From contig MNCI01003602.1 of NCBI GenBank assembly GCA_015680685.1, positions 469,262 through 533,261 of the forward strand: DNA of 64,000 bases. Direction: 5' to 3'. Under the pieces are notes generated by a model that was given only the letters and a program-made list of their open reading frames with translations, searched no databases and had not been told where the DNA came from. The position numbers and the translations under genes were made by a program. This DNA is from Gnetum montanum. Lineage: Eukaryota > Streptophyta > Gnetopsida > Gnetales > Gnetaceae. Every line of letters begins with the position of its first letter. The stretch's first letter is position 1. Positions 1 through 11,641 of the stretch are shown here, piece after piece.

Positions 1-770
1 TGCAAGCCTTCCATGATATCTGCTTCTTACAAAACATTGAAAGTGGATGGCAAAAGCTTGAGCTCTTTCCTAGGACACTAATAGAAAAATTTGAAGTGTG
101 GTATAGATTGTTGAAACCAAATTCAATCCATTGGTGGTCCATACTGGAACTCTTCAACGAGAAATACCAAACCTATGCAAGGGTGTCCAACCTAAGGAAA
201 TGAACCCAAGGATGGAAATAAGAACAACATGAACCCTTGGATATGGCCCTAGATAGATACTATTCTCTACTAAATAAATGTCTAGGCCATGATTTCTCTC
301 AAGAAGAGCAACTTTTCCACATCATAGATGGGCTTCATAGTCAAATGAGAGAGATCCTTGGGATGTATGCTCAAGGTCAATTATATGAACTAGGAATCCA
401 TCAAATCCAAAAGCTAATCGAGCATATGGCAAAAGAAGAAGGAGAGCTATGTAAATGAGAGAATGTTGAGAAATATCATTGGCATCCAACTCTTCAAAAA
501 AAGAGGGTTCATCTCTATGATAAGAAAAAAGAGGTAGCTCTTGATGAGGTGATTTCACAACCTTGCCAATGCAACAATCTATTGTTGAAATTCAGGCAAG
601 GCTAGATAAGATGTTGGAATGGATAAATCAGAAAGTTTTAACTTACGTAGAAACCATAGAGGAGAGAGTAGCACAAAACAAATCAAAGGATCACAACAAA
701 ATAAGGAAAAGGAACCAAGAGACAAGTAAGAACACTAATTGGCAGAAAGGGGAAATGGCTATATAAAAAG
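1..770 (+). pseudogene. gag relic of E1
   Basis: In the forward frame the peptide contains FEVWYRLLKPNSIHWW, LELFNEKYQTYARVSNLRK and, from 237 to 455, HIIDGLHSQMREILGMYAQG. These match the order and spacing of the gag at 35400-35950 (LELFNDKYQTYSQVSNLRK, HLVDGLRHETRRTLGTYAQG). Gag would form the particle that packages element RNA. The frame is broken by a TGA near 201 and by further stops after 455, so no full protein can be made. The part from 560 to 766 is charged and low in complexity and may be the gag C-terminal half. The gag match is by eye to the sister copy and to the general gypsy gag pattern. Confidence 0.65.
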
Positions 771-1327
771 ATGCTATAGACTCAACCATCAAAAAAGATG
801 ATGGATGTGACATCTTCCTATATGACCATCTAAATGGCTATTGTCCAATCATGTTACATCTACATGCGTATTGGGCTTTTGCATTGAATCCCAAGTTCAT
901 ACAAAAGCAAATGCCTAGGAAATTACCTTTCTCACAAGGTAATTATAGACGGTCCTATAACCAACTATACCATCCTAGTGGGACTTCTTACCAACCTCAT
1001 CACTACCATCCAATGAAGTGGAAAAACCCACAATTATGGAGGAGGCCATCATCAAACTAGCCCTACCCTTACTGCCAGCCAAACTTGTATGAATATTATG
1101 TTCAACAATCTATTTTCCCAACTAGTTCTACTTCCTCTGCTTCAAATCACTAGTACCACTCTCCCAAATATCATCAACCTATGACATCTCTTGAAGGATC
1201 ACCACCTCACACCTCTCATCCTTTGTTATATTCTCAATATTCTCATACTTCCCTCCACCATATGTCACCACCAACAACACAAGAAGGTTCAGCACCATGA
1301 CATCAATGAGAGAATGCCACTTGTGCT
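771..1327 (+). other. degenerate gag C-terminal tail of E1, no intact gene
   Basis: The reading frames here are rich in Pro, Gln, Ser, Tyr and His, for example YRRSYNQLYHPSGTSYQPH near 950-1010. The same composition occurs after the gap in the outer element at 36170-36500 (YYPSGTPPQP and YPYWKPNPYGYY). I read it as the low-complexity C-terminal part of gag. No zinc knuckle and no intact frame are visible. Confidence 0.45.
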
Positions 1328-2011
1328 ATGAACATACATAGAAATGATACTATCAGTAGATCTCCACCACAATCTCATAAATGCCCTTTCTTTAGGATAG
1401 TTTCCATGCATAATCACAATACTCGTGGACCTACTAACTCATCAAAATTAGTACAAGGCCAATCTAATGTAACAACCTTCCTCACTGAAACAATGTCTCC
1501 TAATCATACAAAAAAGCCAATAACCATTACCACTCCAACAAAAGACATAAACAATGAACTTATCATTGTGGAGAGACAGGAAACTTCATGCATCACTAAC
1601 AGTATAGGGTACAGTTGTGGACCGAAAATTCAAAATATTAACACAACTCACAGCAAAGCTAAGGAACAAGTGTGTGAGAAAAAACTAGTCTATGTAGTAT
1701 CTACTAAACCAGAACACACACAATGGCTTGAAAATGAGAATATAAAATTATTTCAAAGTTGCATGGAGGTAATTGATCTACTTGTTAGTTCTAGACTTAA
1801 GAAAATGAACCAAATAGAGGACTTAGATGCATATATCTTACACTCTGATTATACATCAGAAAATGATATTAAACACAGATACTTAGGAATTAAAATAAAA
1901 AATCAAGAAGAAGAAGAAAACACATTTGAATTGCCCAAAATAGAAATACCTTCAAGTCTAGATGAAGATACATCTCCGAATGATTCAAATGAGACTATCA
2001 CCAATGTTTGA
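1328..2011 (+). CDS. 227-codon ORF of unknown function inside E1
   Basis: An uninterrupted ATG-to-TGA frame of 227 codons lies downstream of the gag relic. The product is hydrophilic: an N-terminal half rich in Ser, Thr, Asn and His (about residues 1-120), a central stretch with WLENENIKLFQSCMEVIDLL and LDAYILHSDYTSEN (about 135-185), and an acidic tail with QEEEENTFELPKIEIPSS. I see no protease, zinc finger, RT motif, signal peptide or membrane segment. Its openness contrasts with the broken gag upstream, but AT-rich DNA can keep chance frames. It may be the end of gag-pol linker sequence or an extra ORF of a non-autonomous element. I do not recognise a family. Confidence 0.3.
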   Translation: MNIHRNDTISRSPPQSHKCPFFRIVSMHNHNTRGPTNSSKLVQGQSNVTTFLTETMSPNHTKKPITITTPTKDINNELIIVERQETSCITNSIGYSCGPKIQNINTTHSKAKEQVCEKKLVYVVSTKPEHTQWLENENIKLFQSCMEVIDLLVSSRLKKMNQIEDLDAYILHSDYTSENDIKHRYLGIKIKNQEEEENTFELPKIEIPSSLDEDTSPNDSNETITNV

Positions 2012-4319
2012 TATGCTAGCACATGATTAGTTAAATCAATAACAATGATAAATGGGAGACTGGTGGTGTATAACCAAGGGATTGTACAGTCGATCTCCCA
2101 AATGTGCTGACATAAGATTAGTCATGAAGGAAATGCTCCATCCTAGTTCAAGAACTAATAAGTGTTTTTCACCTTTTTTTTCTCTTATAATTTTTTATCA
2201 TTTTGCTATATTCTTCCAAAATTTTCTAATTTTTAATATGTTTTCCATTTATTAATATTTTTATTTTCTTTATATTTTTTTTCTCTTTTCTTGAGTTATT
2301 TCCTTTATGTTTTATGAATTTCTTTTATGTTTCTATTAATAATATTGCCAAGTCATGATGCAGAAGTTAATGCTATGTGTTGGATTTTTATTCTATGTTA
2401 TCAAGATGATTGGGTTAGTAATCTTGTAAAGTAGTGAGACCACCTCATCCATCCCTCTAGTTCTCTAGATAAAAGGTTTGCTTCATGGAAATAATTTGGT
2501 TCTTCTTTCATTAAACTAAAATTAATCAATGATTATTGTACCTTGAAGAACAAGGAAAAAACCAAGTAGGAATGGTAAGGATGTGACCTCAAGGGGACTT
2601 GTTGGATTTTCTTCTTGTCTTCCTTCATGTGGTTTATGACTTCTCCTGGAACATATCATCACTCCTCCATCGACCAATAACAAGAAGCTAAAAGTCTTTG
2701 CATGGTGTGGTTTCCCTCAAAAAAATAAACAAAAAAAATAAAATAAAAAAGAAGAAGATAAAAAGTAAGGTAAAAAACAATAATGGGAATTCAAAGCACA
2801 CCCCTTAAACATAATAACGGGCTACAAGCACTAGTTATGAAGCTAGAAAAATATGTTACTCATACCTAAAGGTGCCCCTCTAACCAAGGCCTTTCTTTCC
2901 TTCTTCTTTTTTCTTCTCTTCTTGGAGTGATGATTATTCTTTGAGGTAGTTGTGGACTCATGGTGGTTAGAAGGAGGGAACACATCAATGTGAGATCACT
3001 ATTCATGGTATGGACTTGGTCTAAACTTGGATGGATAAGTATGCTAACTATTTTAATCACATTTTTCATAAACACCTATTGTGAACATGGTCAAGTATCT
3101 TACATCCCTATCCCTACAATCCATTCTCATCCCATTATTCACCTCACTGTTGCATTCGATTATGAGTCTTTTGATTTTGTGTAGTATAGTACAATATCCC
3201 AACCATGGTAGTTGTGTGTTGTTTGGAACAAAGGCATGGTCTACATTTAACTTCTTGGGTTCCCACGAACATCTATAGAAGTGGTTATGCAAGGGCATTA
3301 TGGTAGGAGCCTACTTTGCGAAGAACCCACTTGCATAATTTTTGTTAATCATGAATTTGAACTAACCTTCACATCTTCTAGAATATCAATGACAATTTCT
3401 TTAAATTTATGTATAATTTTTGGACTACTTCTCATCACTTTTAATTACTTTTTTTGACTTTTTCCTACTTTTTTATTAAAATATCCTTCAAGTTCAATAT
3501 TTCTTGGCCATCTTCTAAATCAAACCTTTGGTTTCAATTGTTCAAAAACTTAGGTTCTTTTGGAGTTACACTTATTAGTCATGAGGGCTAGGGATGTCCA
3601 CTTTGAAATTTTTCTAACATCCTATTTTCAAACACCATGGTAACTAATAGTAATTGATCAAAATAATGTGAAAAGCTTGATGATTTTAGTTACCTCATAG
3701 CCTTGGGCATAGTATGTTGTCATCACCTTTTGCTTAAATGAAAACTAAGGGATCCGAAAAGGGTTAATTATTAAGGAAAATTTACCAAAATTAACGTTGA
3801 TCCTTTGGTGACTATAGGTGATGCTAAAAGAAATGCCTAAGAAAGAAGGTCTTTTGCCCAGCACAAAAATGAAGCTAAGAGGACGACAACAAAGGATGTG
3901 CCCATGGATAAATCATAGCACATACAAGATAGCAGCTCAAGCATATAATGTTTGCTAAATCCATGGGATGAGGAGAAGAAATTTCAATCCATCCTTCAAG
4001 AATGTTCCACATAACTAGAGAAGCATTGACATAATAATCAAGGTTGGAAATATGCCATCGCTAGTGACAACAAGAAGAATCATCTTTAGTGGATTTTCGA
4101 AGACCATTGCAAATTTAGTAATCTTCAATGTCTATCTAATCTTTTTGTGATTTTTTCATTTTGTAATGCATCCACTCAAATAAAATTTTGTAATGTGGCA
4201 CTTAAAGTCAATCAATAGTTAGCATCAGTCAATAATCCCATCATTCCCAATTTTTTGTAAAGAAAGCTCAATCCTATCCTGTTAACTTAAGGATGAGTTT
4301 TTATTCAGTTGTGGGGGTA
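2012..4319 (+). other. non-coding 3' internal region of E1
   Basis: This 2.3-kb AT-rich stretch has no supportable gene. The segments at about 2570-2930 (including CATGGTGTGGTT, an A-rich tract and CTAACCAAGGCC) match 56640-56970 of the outer element, which places it between integrase and the 3' LTR in this family. Poly-T and poly-A tracts occur at 2165-2290 and 2706-2760. It ends in the polypurine tract just before the LTR. Confidence 0.55.
4308..4319 (+). other. polypurine tract of E1
   Basis: GTTGTGGGGGTA lies directly before the LTR start TGATGA. The identical GTTGTGGGGGTA lies at the same place before the LTR at 58144, which supports its role as the plus-strand primer site. Confidence 0.7.
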
Positions 4320-4340
4320 TGATGAATCATTAGTTGGTTG

Positions 4341-4462
4341 CATCAACAAGGCCTTGTCAATGTGGCCTCATAGATGAGGCCCCATCGATGTGATCCTATT
4401 GATGTGACCCCATCAACATGACCTTGTTGACGTAGCCCCATTGACGTAAATGATGCATTAAT
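4341..4462 (+). repeat. U3 tandem repeats, about 18-bp units
   Basis: Six or seven diverged units with the core GATGTGACCCCATCAA follow each other (for example GATGAGGCCCCATC, GATGTGATCCTATT, GATGTGACCCCATCAAC). They sit at the U3 position where the related LTRs at 33690 and 58144 carry an unrelated 35-bp repeat. Confidence 0.65.
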
Positions 4463-4494
4463 GAGGCCCCACCAATGCAATGTCTATTTTCACC

Positions 4495-4502
4495 TATAAA
4501 TA
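4495..4502 (+). promoter_or_regulatory. TATA box of E1 LTR
   Basis: TATAAATA within CCTATAAATACA; the same CCTATAAATA is conserved at 33838 and 58293 in the sister LTRs. Confidence 0.7.
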
Positions 4503-5250
4503 CATGTGCTCCTACCATTATTGTCATTCTTTGGTCAATAGAGTAGCTAAAATCTTACAATTTTATTCTGTAGTCTTAGAGAACAATCAGTGAGTGCTTG
4601 CAATGTGGATTTGAGTCAATTGTATGATGTCTTATTCGAGTGGCAATGTACCTAGACACATTCCATGAATAGCAATAAGATCAAGATTGATTCTTATTCA
4701 TTGCAGCACAATGATTTTAATTAGATTTACTTTCCATGCAATTTACGTTTCATGTACTTAATTAATATTTATGTTTTCATGCATGTTAATGAATTGACAG
4801 AATGAGCATGACCAATTTTGAGTATAAACATGTATTCGCTTGGTAATCCCAATAGTGTTATTGCTTGGTTTGCCCAGCAACACAATGCTTGGTAATCCTA
4901 GTAGTGGATACGTGGGTTCAGGATGTGTCCGACAAGCTAGGCATGGACATTCATCGCCTGTAGGCTAGTTTAGACTCTACTTTTTATTCCTAATTAGTTA
5001 AATAATTGATTTCTTTATTATCATTAGGAGTATCCTAAGGCTAAAACAAGATTAAGAATCATATGCCTCACTTTGAGCTAAACCATACATGACAAAGCTA
5101 TCACTAGTCCAAGTGGGAAGATAGTGAACTACGATCAAGACATAATGATCTAGATGCCACAACTAGTCCCATCTATGGAATTTAACCAAATCATGCATGA
5201 ACACTTGTGATTCGTATGATTGGCTATAGGGGGTACCTTGCTACTCATCA

Positions 5251-6484
5251 ATTGCAAATATACTCATGAAAATCTTGATTTAGTTGTATTTCTATCAATA
5301 CAACTTAATCTACCTTTCAAATTTAGCTTAAAATAACATGAGATTCTAAAATTTGCTACCCTAACTACGTTGTTATGCAAAACACTATAGCAATGATGTT
5401 AAATATTAAAATCTTGCACAATTTCATCATAGAATCTACATAAAAGCCCTAGATTTTGACATTTCCTTCAGTTACTAGCAAAATAAACTCCAAAAGTTAT
5501 GCATGCATTCAATTTCTAGTTGTAGATTTATGAAAAATGTGCAAAAATGCTCCAAACCTAAGCTTCACTCTAGGGTTATTTATCACCATGAAAAAATTAA
5601 ACTAGAACATCGAACTTCTGATTTTAATTTGCTTTAAGGTAACAAACAACATCAAGTCCAAGTTCTATGCTATAATAACTAGCTAGATCTTCTAGAATCT
5701 TAGCATATTCTAGACTTCCATAACATTAATGCTATAGTACTAGTAACAAAACTAGATAAAAATTCCTAACTAGGGTTTAGATAACTTACATTTGAACTCT
5801 AAGAGGAAGTTAGTAGGATTAAGACAATGCCCTATTGCTACTAGCTCCACCTTTGATCCTTTATTTGCCACTACTACTGTTACTTATCATGTTGTTTTCT
5901 GGAAGTTTTGCTTCGATATTGCTTTTCATTATTGGTTTGTCAATTCTCAAAAGTACTTGATGGAAATGAAAGCTTTTGTACCTAACTCTTTCTCTCCTTA
6001 TCATTTTTATACTATAGAAATGATGTGTGCTCTAAAAGTTTCAACATCCATCTCACTTTTGATGTTTCTTGGTTAATTTTTGATGTTTTCTCCTTCTAAT
6101 AGTAAATTTTATCCTTTGATTCTAGTCCAAGTAAACATGGCTACCTACCCAGAGTTCCTACTTCAACCTTTGATCTTGAATCACCCTGTAGGTCAAGTAT
6201 GTAGAACTATGGATCTTGCCTACCTTAACTTAGTATCAAATTCAAGTTCTCTCATATCCTCTTTAGAAGTTACTCAGGATAAAATTATATTTTAGTCAAA
6301 CATCTATTTCCTAGATTGAGATCCTCTTCTAGGTAACAATCAACTAATCGATATTCCTATGCTAAGTTGCAAGGATGACAAAAGATCCTTTAGCGTAGTA
6401 TCCTTCTCTCTTTAGACCTTTGGGAGTATATTTTAGCAATTTTGCAGAAACATTTAATTACTTTTCCATGGGGATATAGTGATA
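5251..6484 (+). other. no recognised gene; likely decayed upstream part of the Tat relic
   Basis: This AT-rich sequence lies between the E1 LTR and the first recognisable pol motif. Two short open frames (5792-6073 and 6080-6292) have no domain I can name. If E1 inserted into the Tat-type relic that follows, this would be that relic's gag-protease region, but no protease motif is visible. Confidence 0.3.
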
Positions 6485-9480
6485 TGCTTAGTCTAGACCC
6501 AAAACTTATTTAACATAATATCATTTGGAAGAAGATTCTAAATATGTAAAACAAAAGGTTAGGGAAATTCATCTTACTATAGCTCGTACTATAAAAGAAG
6601 CAATAACGTTGTAGTTCCCAAGAAGAATCATGATATTTGAATCTACATTAACTTTCAAGATCTCAACAAGGTCACTCTTAAGGATGACTTCCCTTTTCCT
6701 AACATTGATCAACTATTCATATCTACAACTAGCCATGCTCATCTATCCTTTATGGATGGGTTTTCTAGTTATAATCAAATCTAGATAAATCTAGAGCACC
6801 AGCACTATACCATGTTCATGACTCCTTGGGAAACATTTTGTTATACTAAAATGCCCTTTGGTCTCAAGAATACTGGAGCTACCTACCAATGTGATATGAC
6901 TTTTATCTTTAATGACATGATGTTTAATGTAGTTAATGACTATTTTGATGACTTGACCATCAAGTATATCTTAGCTACTGATCATGCTTTTGACTTAGAC
7001 CAAGTTATAATTCATTATGACAAGTTTAACTTGCATCTCAATCCTAAGAAGTGTATTTTTTAAGTTCTTAAGGGAAAAATGTTAGGTTACCTTGTCTCTC
7101 AAGATGGTATAGTTGTTAACCCTGATAATGTCAAAGATATCCTAGATCTTACACCTCCTTAAGATACTTGAGGTATGTGTATCCTTCAAAATCATCTTCA
7201 ATCAATCCATCACTTCATTTCTAACCTTATTGATCATCTTTATCCTTTAAATCATTTTCTTCATAAATCTACATGTTTCATCTAGGATGAGGAGTGCCGA
7301 AATGTCTTTGATTCCATCAAAGAACTCTTAACTACTCTTCTCATTGTTCATCCTCCACAACTCAGTCAACCCTTCTATCTTTACCTTTCCAAGTCTAATC
7401 ATTTTATCTTTTTCATGCTTTCTCAATGATATGAAGATAAAGTTGATCTTCTTGTATACTACATATCTCATCCTTTTTCAGACTGTGAGACTAGATACTC
7501 TAATATTAAAAATATTCATCTGATTCTTATCTTCACCATTTAAAAGTGAAGATACTATCTCCTAAATGCTATGGTATTTATCATTTTCAAAGAAAATATT
7601 CTCAAATTCATAGCTAATAATCTTTCTAACAATTATCACTTGGCTCATTGAAAAACTTTTCTCATAGACTTTAATCTTTGTTTCTTATCTTAACACTCAA
7701 TTAAAGGATAAGCTATAGCTAATCTTATCTCTTCTTCTGAAACAATAAATGTTGTTCATAGCTTACAATCTAAGGCTAAAGATTTGAATGTTATCCTTTA
7801 TTTTGATGAATCACACACATCTTTCAAATCTAATGTAGCTTGTGTCCTTACTCTCTCTACTAAGCAAGTTCTTTATCAGACTATAAGCTTGATTTCCCTT
7901 GCACTAATAACATTTTTGAATATGAGGCTCTTAAATGAGATCTCTTGCTAGCTTTATAAAATCAAGTCAAAACTATTACTGTTTATGGTGACTCGCAACT
8001 TGTCATAAAACAAGTTAATTGTGACTTTGATTATAAGGCTTCCCACTTGGTTTCTTACCTTGAAATGGCTAAGGAACTTATCTTTTCCTTCTCTGCTCAT
8101 ACGTTGAGCCACATTCCTCATTCTAAGAACATGCTAGTTGATGCACTAGCAACTTTTTCCATTCATGATTATCCTTTTGCTATGCAAGATCAACTCATTT
8201 AATCTATTGTCTTGACACTTTTTGCCTAATATCACAACTTATTAGTAACTATTATCCATATGGGAGATGAAAACCAGTAATATGTTGATCTTATCCACTA
8301 CCTTATAACTGGAGAAACTCCTAGTCATCTTATGCCTATTCAAAAGGATGCCTTGCACAAATGTAGTTGAAATTTATAATTAGTAAATCTTAATATTATT
8401 TTTTAATTTTCTTTCACAAGTGTTCTTATACATTGTTTTAATGTTGCTGAGTCTAAGATAGTCCTTGATCAGGTTCACTCAAGAGTTTGCAGTGGATACT
8501 TAGGTTTATGCTCCCTAGTTACTCGTATCATTTCTTTAGGCTATTGGTGGTCAACCTTAGTAAAACATGCTTATAATCTTGTTAAAACATGAGATACTTG
8601 TCAATGGCATTACTCTTTCATTCTTGTTCCTTCACAAGAGCTCAACATGTTTTAAATCACATGATCCTTTGAAAAATGGAGTATAGGTCTTATTGGTGCC
8701 ATTAACCTTCCTTTATCTACTAGTAACTAATTTATCTTGACTACTATGGAAGAATTCACTAACTCTGTAGAAGCTATTCCTTTGCATTTCACAAATCCCA
8801 TGCTATATACTTCTTCATCCTTGATCACATCATAGCTCAATGTACCTTTCTAAATTATAATTGACAAAGGACTTCAATTCAAAAGTAAGGAAGCAACTAA
8901 TTTCTATTATATGTATCACATTACTCAATCCTTTTCATCACCTTACTACCCTTAATCTAATGAATAGGTTGTGTCTACTAAGAAAACTTTCATACACTTG
9001 CTTCATATCATGGTTAATAAAACCCGATGCAATTAGTACATAAAGCTTTCCCATGTCCTCTGGGTTTATCATACCACTTTTGTATAGCTACTAGTCATGC
9101 TCCATACTTCATGACCTATGGTCCTAAGGAGATCTTATCAATTGAGCTCCATATCTCATTTCTCTATGTTGCTTTGTGTGCTTATTGTTTAGATTAAGAT
9201 AAAAACAATATGTGATGCATTGAGTTTGATCTTCTCAAAGAATATCACCAAGCTACTCTTCATAACCTACATGAATATCAAGTAGATATTCAATGCTACC
9301 ACTCTAGACACATTCAAGTCAAAGAGATCCATGAAGGTGATCTAGTACTACATCATTTTTCACACTCCAGAGATACAAAGTTCTCTCCCAACTGATAGGA
9401 TCCTTTCCTAGTGGTTCAATATTTGTAGAATCATGCCTACATTCTACTAATTGAGAATAATGTCATTTTTTAGATCCTAT
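6485..9480 (+). pseudogene. Tat-lineage Ty3/gypsy pol relic (RT, RNase H, second RNase H, integrase), element E2
   Basis: The order of domains is complete but broken by many stops. A pol start (DPKLI then HNIIW, near 6500) is followed by RT pieces DLNKVTLKDDFPFPNIDQL, FMDGFSSYNQI, MPFGLKNTGATYQ (6840-6890) and a YFDD catalytic box near 6940. The RT/RNase H connection follows at 7080-7560. A second, archaeal-type RNase H shows YFDES, EYEA, GDSQLV (near 7990) and DALATF (near 8145). Integrase begins near 8440 with the zinc-finger region (DQVHSRVCSGYLG) and has core remnants to about 9000. The second RNase H marks the Tat lineage. Motif by motif it parallels the pol at 48829-52200 but is much more decayed, so it is an older copy. 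Confidence 0.75.
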
Positions 9481-9850
9481 CAACAAGAGCTTTTTCAAGT
9501 ACTATGGCATGTAGCCATGCTATAACACTAAACCTACTAACTACTTGAGATCAAACAAGTGTTCTCCTAGTAGCAGTTTACTATCTACTATGTCAAGATA
9601 ACAAGTTTATTCTAAACTCTTTTTTTCTTACACTCTTTTATTATTTCATCTCTATCTCATATTTTGCTATTTCTTTAGCTATATTCTTCCTAATTTTCTA
9701 TGTTATCTATCATGCTCTACTCTATGTGCTCTGCACAACTAGTAAGGTTTTGGAGTGCCTTAATTCTTATTACTTCATGTAAGGATGTGATTAAGCATAT
9801 TATTGAGTGGAATAGTGAGGGTTAATTTTTTATATATATCACATCCTTTT
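9481..9850 (+). other. integrase C-terminus/3' UTR boundary of E2, no gene
   Basis: AT-rich sequence after the last recognisable integrase residues. I see no gene in it. Confidence 0.35.
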
Positions 9851-10560
9851 TAGCCATATAGTATGCAATATTTGGCCATGCCCTACTTTTGTTGAATAGC
9901 ACCATCTTCATAATAAGTGTATGGGTGATATCCTCTTTTCTCCTCCTACATTTTTGCTTTCTTCTTTTGCATACTATCACTTCTACTCTTCTTTTCCTAT
10001 ATTTTTCTCTATTTCCTCTCAATCCCTCTCCTCATCTATTTCCATTCCTCTCTATATTTAGCATTAGTAAGGATGAATGAATGTCTCTTCCCCGATGGAG
10101 TAAGAAAGTGTTAAATGTAGAGTGATGTAAGGAGTATGAACCTTTCATATGAGTGAGGGAAGAAAGAGGTTAACTTTAGGGATCTAGCTATGTCCCACTT
10201 CTATGACACAACATCCTACCATTGATATATCAATGATTTCCCTAACATGCTTTCCCTACTTTTTATTATTTTCTCTTTTTTCTCTTCATTGTCTATCTTT
10301 CTTTCTCTATCCCTTTTTCTTTTTATGCTATGCATTGGTGAGGGATAATGAGTGTCTTTGTTTTACTCCAATGAGGATGTGATGAAGATAACTAAGTGGG
10401 TTATGGAGTGCTTTATCTATATTTGCATGTGTGCTTCTTGGAATTTAGCCATGTCCCACTTTTGTAGTATAGCACTCTATTGTAGGTGTATCAGCAACAT
10501 CCCAAACTTTCTCTCCTACTCTCCCATTTCATTGAATCCTCTTTTAGGTACCTACTAGCT
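9851..10560 (+). repeat. degenerate tandem units in the 3' UTR of E2
   Basis: The phrase GCCATGTCCCACTTTTGT and its neighbours recur at about 9875, 10187 and 10448 (spacing about 312 and 261 bp). Each unit then has a T/C-rich stretch (TTTCTCTCCTACTC), and the first two continue with AGTGTCT or ATGTCT followed by a GATG-rich phrase. Tandem repeats between pol and the 3' LTR are known for Tat/Ogre elements, which fits the pol upstream. The units are strongly diverged. Confidence 0.5.
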
Positions 10561-10679
10561 TGTCTTTTCTTGATGGATTCTCCTTAACCTTTCAATAGCA
10601 TCCATTAAGAGGGGACACTCTTGTACCCATTTTGGATTTTCTTACAAGTTAGAGACTTGGGTACATTCTATGGCTTCTT

Positions 10680-11060
10680 AGCACTTAGGCCATCTTCAAC
10701 AATTTAGCTTTGACATCTCAAATCATCTATAATGTTATTTTGGCTCCATTTTTAGTTTTAATGTTTGACATCAATTTTAGTGTCGATTCTATCTTCAACT
10801 TCTAACATCTTGCATTAAATTAGTTTTGACATCCTGCATCAAACTCTCAATGTTCATAATCAATCTCATTGTTGAAATCCAAAGTTAGCTTTCATCCTTA
10901 GCTTTTAACATTTTGCATCAAATTAGTTTTGATGGCTTGCATTAGAATCCCAATGTCTAGTGTCAACTTACTTTCAATGTCTAATGTTAGCTTTTGTCTC
11001 CAACATTTGATGCCCCATGTTAGACTTTCGATATTCAGTGTCAAACTTTGCTCTCTATGT
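10680..11060 (+). repeat. short degenerate repeats around TTTTGACATC..TGCATCAAA
   Basis: The phrases TTTGACATC, TGCATCAAATTAGTTTTGA, CAATGTCTAGTGTCAA and AATGTCTAATGTTAGC recur every 30-60 bp. They precede a TATA-like box at 11151 and may be the U3 of a decayed 3' LTR of E2. The LTR ends could not be fixed because the 5' LTR is not in view. Confidence 0.35.
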
Positions 11061-11150
11061 CATTTTTCTTATCTAGAACCTTCTAGAAACTTTTAGAAGA
11101 TTTTTTGGCCTCCATTGTCATTCCTACATATTCTAGAGGCATTTTTAGCC

Positions 11151-11158
11151 TATATATA
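11151..11158 (+). promoter_or_regulatory. TATA-like box, possible LTR promoter of E2
   Basis: TATATATA in GCCTATATATAGAAAAACACCC, downstream of the short repeats. The position suits a U3/R boundary, but no LTR partner is visible. Confidence 0.3.
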
Positions 11159-11636
11159 GAAAAACACCCTTAAACATAAAGGGCTTAGCTTTTTAAGTTT
11201 GGATCTCTTATTGTGTTAACCACCACTTTGCTTCTAAGAGATCTACTAAGCAATTTTAGCTCTCTTTCTGCTTTTCCCTCTTTTCCTTGTTGACTAATTA
11301 TATTCCCTTCATGTTATCCTTTTGACACATGAATATTTGCTAAAAATCATATCAACACACCGATTTGATCGTTTCTTTACAATCATCAACTGCTAAAACT
11401 ACTACCATTCCTATCAAATCTACCTTAGTGCACTCACTAGAGCAAGAATAGGATAACACAGCTCCTTTTTAGACACCTCTAATCTTTGGTATATGTCTTG
11501 AAACATATCTCTACAAGTTTTCATTTCTTTGCTGTAATTTGGATTTTCTATTTCTAAATCTTTTATTCTTGGTTTTTCCCAAATTAGCTCTAGATCTATT
11601 TTCTTCGTGTTTTCCTTCTTGGTTTGCATGCATTAG
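11159..11636. other. no gene recognised
   Basis: AT-rich sequence between the possible LTR promoter and the chromovirus insertion. On the minus strand a charged 69-codon frame (11629-11420) reads towards the relic left of the insertion. I do not assign it. Confidence 0.3.
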
Positions 11637-11641
11637 TCAAT

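Larger units (their letters stand above)
1..5250 (+). mobile_element. Athila-like Ty3/gypsy relic, 3' portion (element E1)
   Basis: The window opens inside a gag-like reading frame and the element ends with an LTR at 4320-5250. Its gag, its 3' tail (near 2640-2930) and its LTR all have counterparts in the outer element at 33690-59027 (gag 35400-35950, tail 56640-56970, LTR 58144-59027), so the two are members of one family. No protease, RT, RNase H or integrase is recognisable between gag and the LTR, only about 2.3 kb of AT-rich tail. It is therefore a pol-deleted or non-autonomous copy. The 5' LTR lies left of the window, so the full length and the target duplication cannot be checked. The Athila-like assignment rests on the primer site of the sister copy. 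Confidence 0.75.
4320..5250 (+). repeat. 3' LTR of E1
   Basis: The LTR starts TGATGA and ends CTCATCA, an inverted terminal pair shared with the LTR at 58144-59027. It carries short GAYGTGRCCCCAT-type repeats in U3 (about 4341-4460) and a TATA box at 4495. A U5 segment ends in sequence like the other LTRs of the family (GGGGGTACCTTGCTACTCATCA against GGGGTATCTCGCTGCTCATCA). Its length is 931 bp. The flank after it starts ATTGC; the partner duplication is outside the window. Confidence 0.8.
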
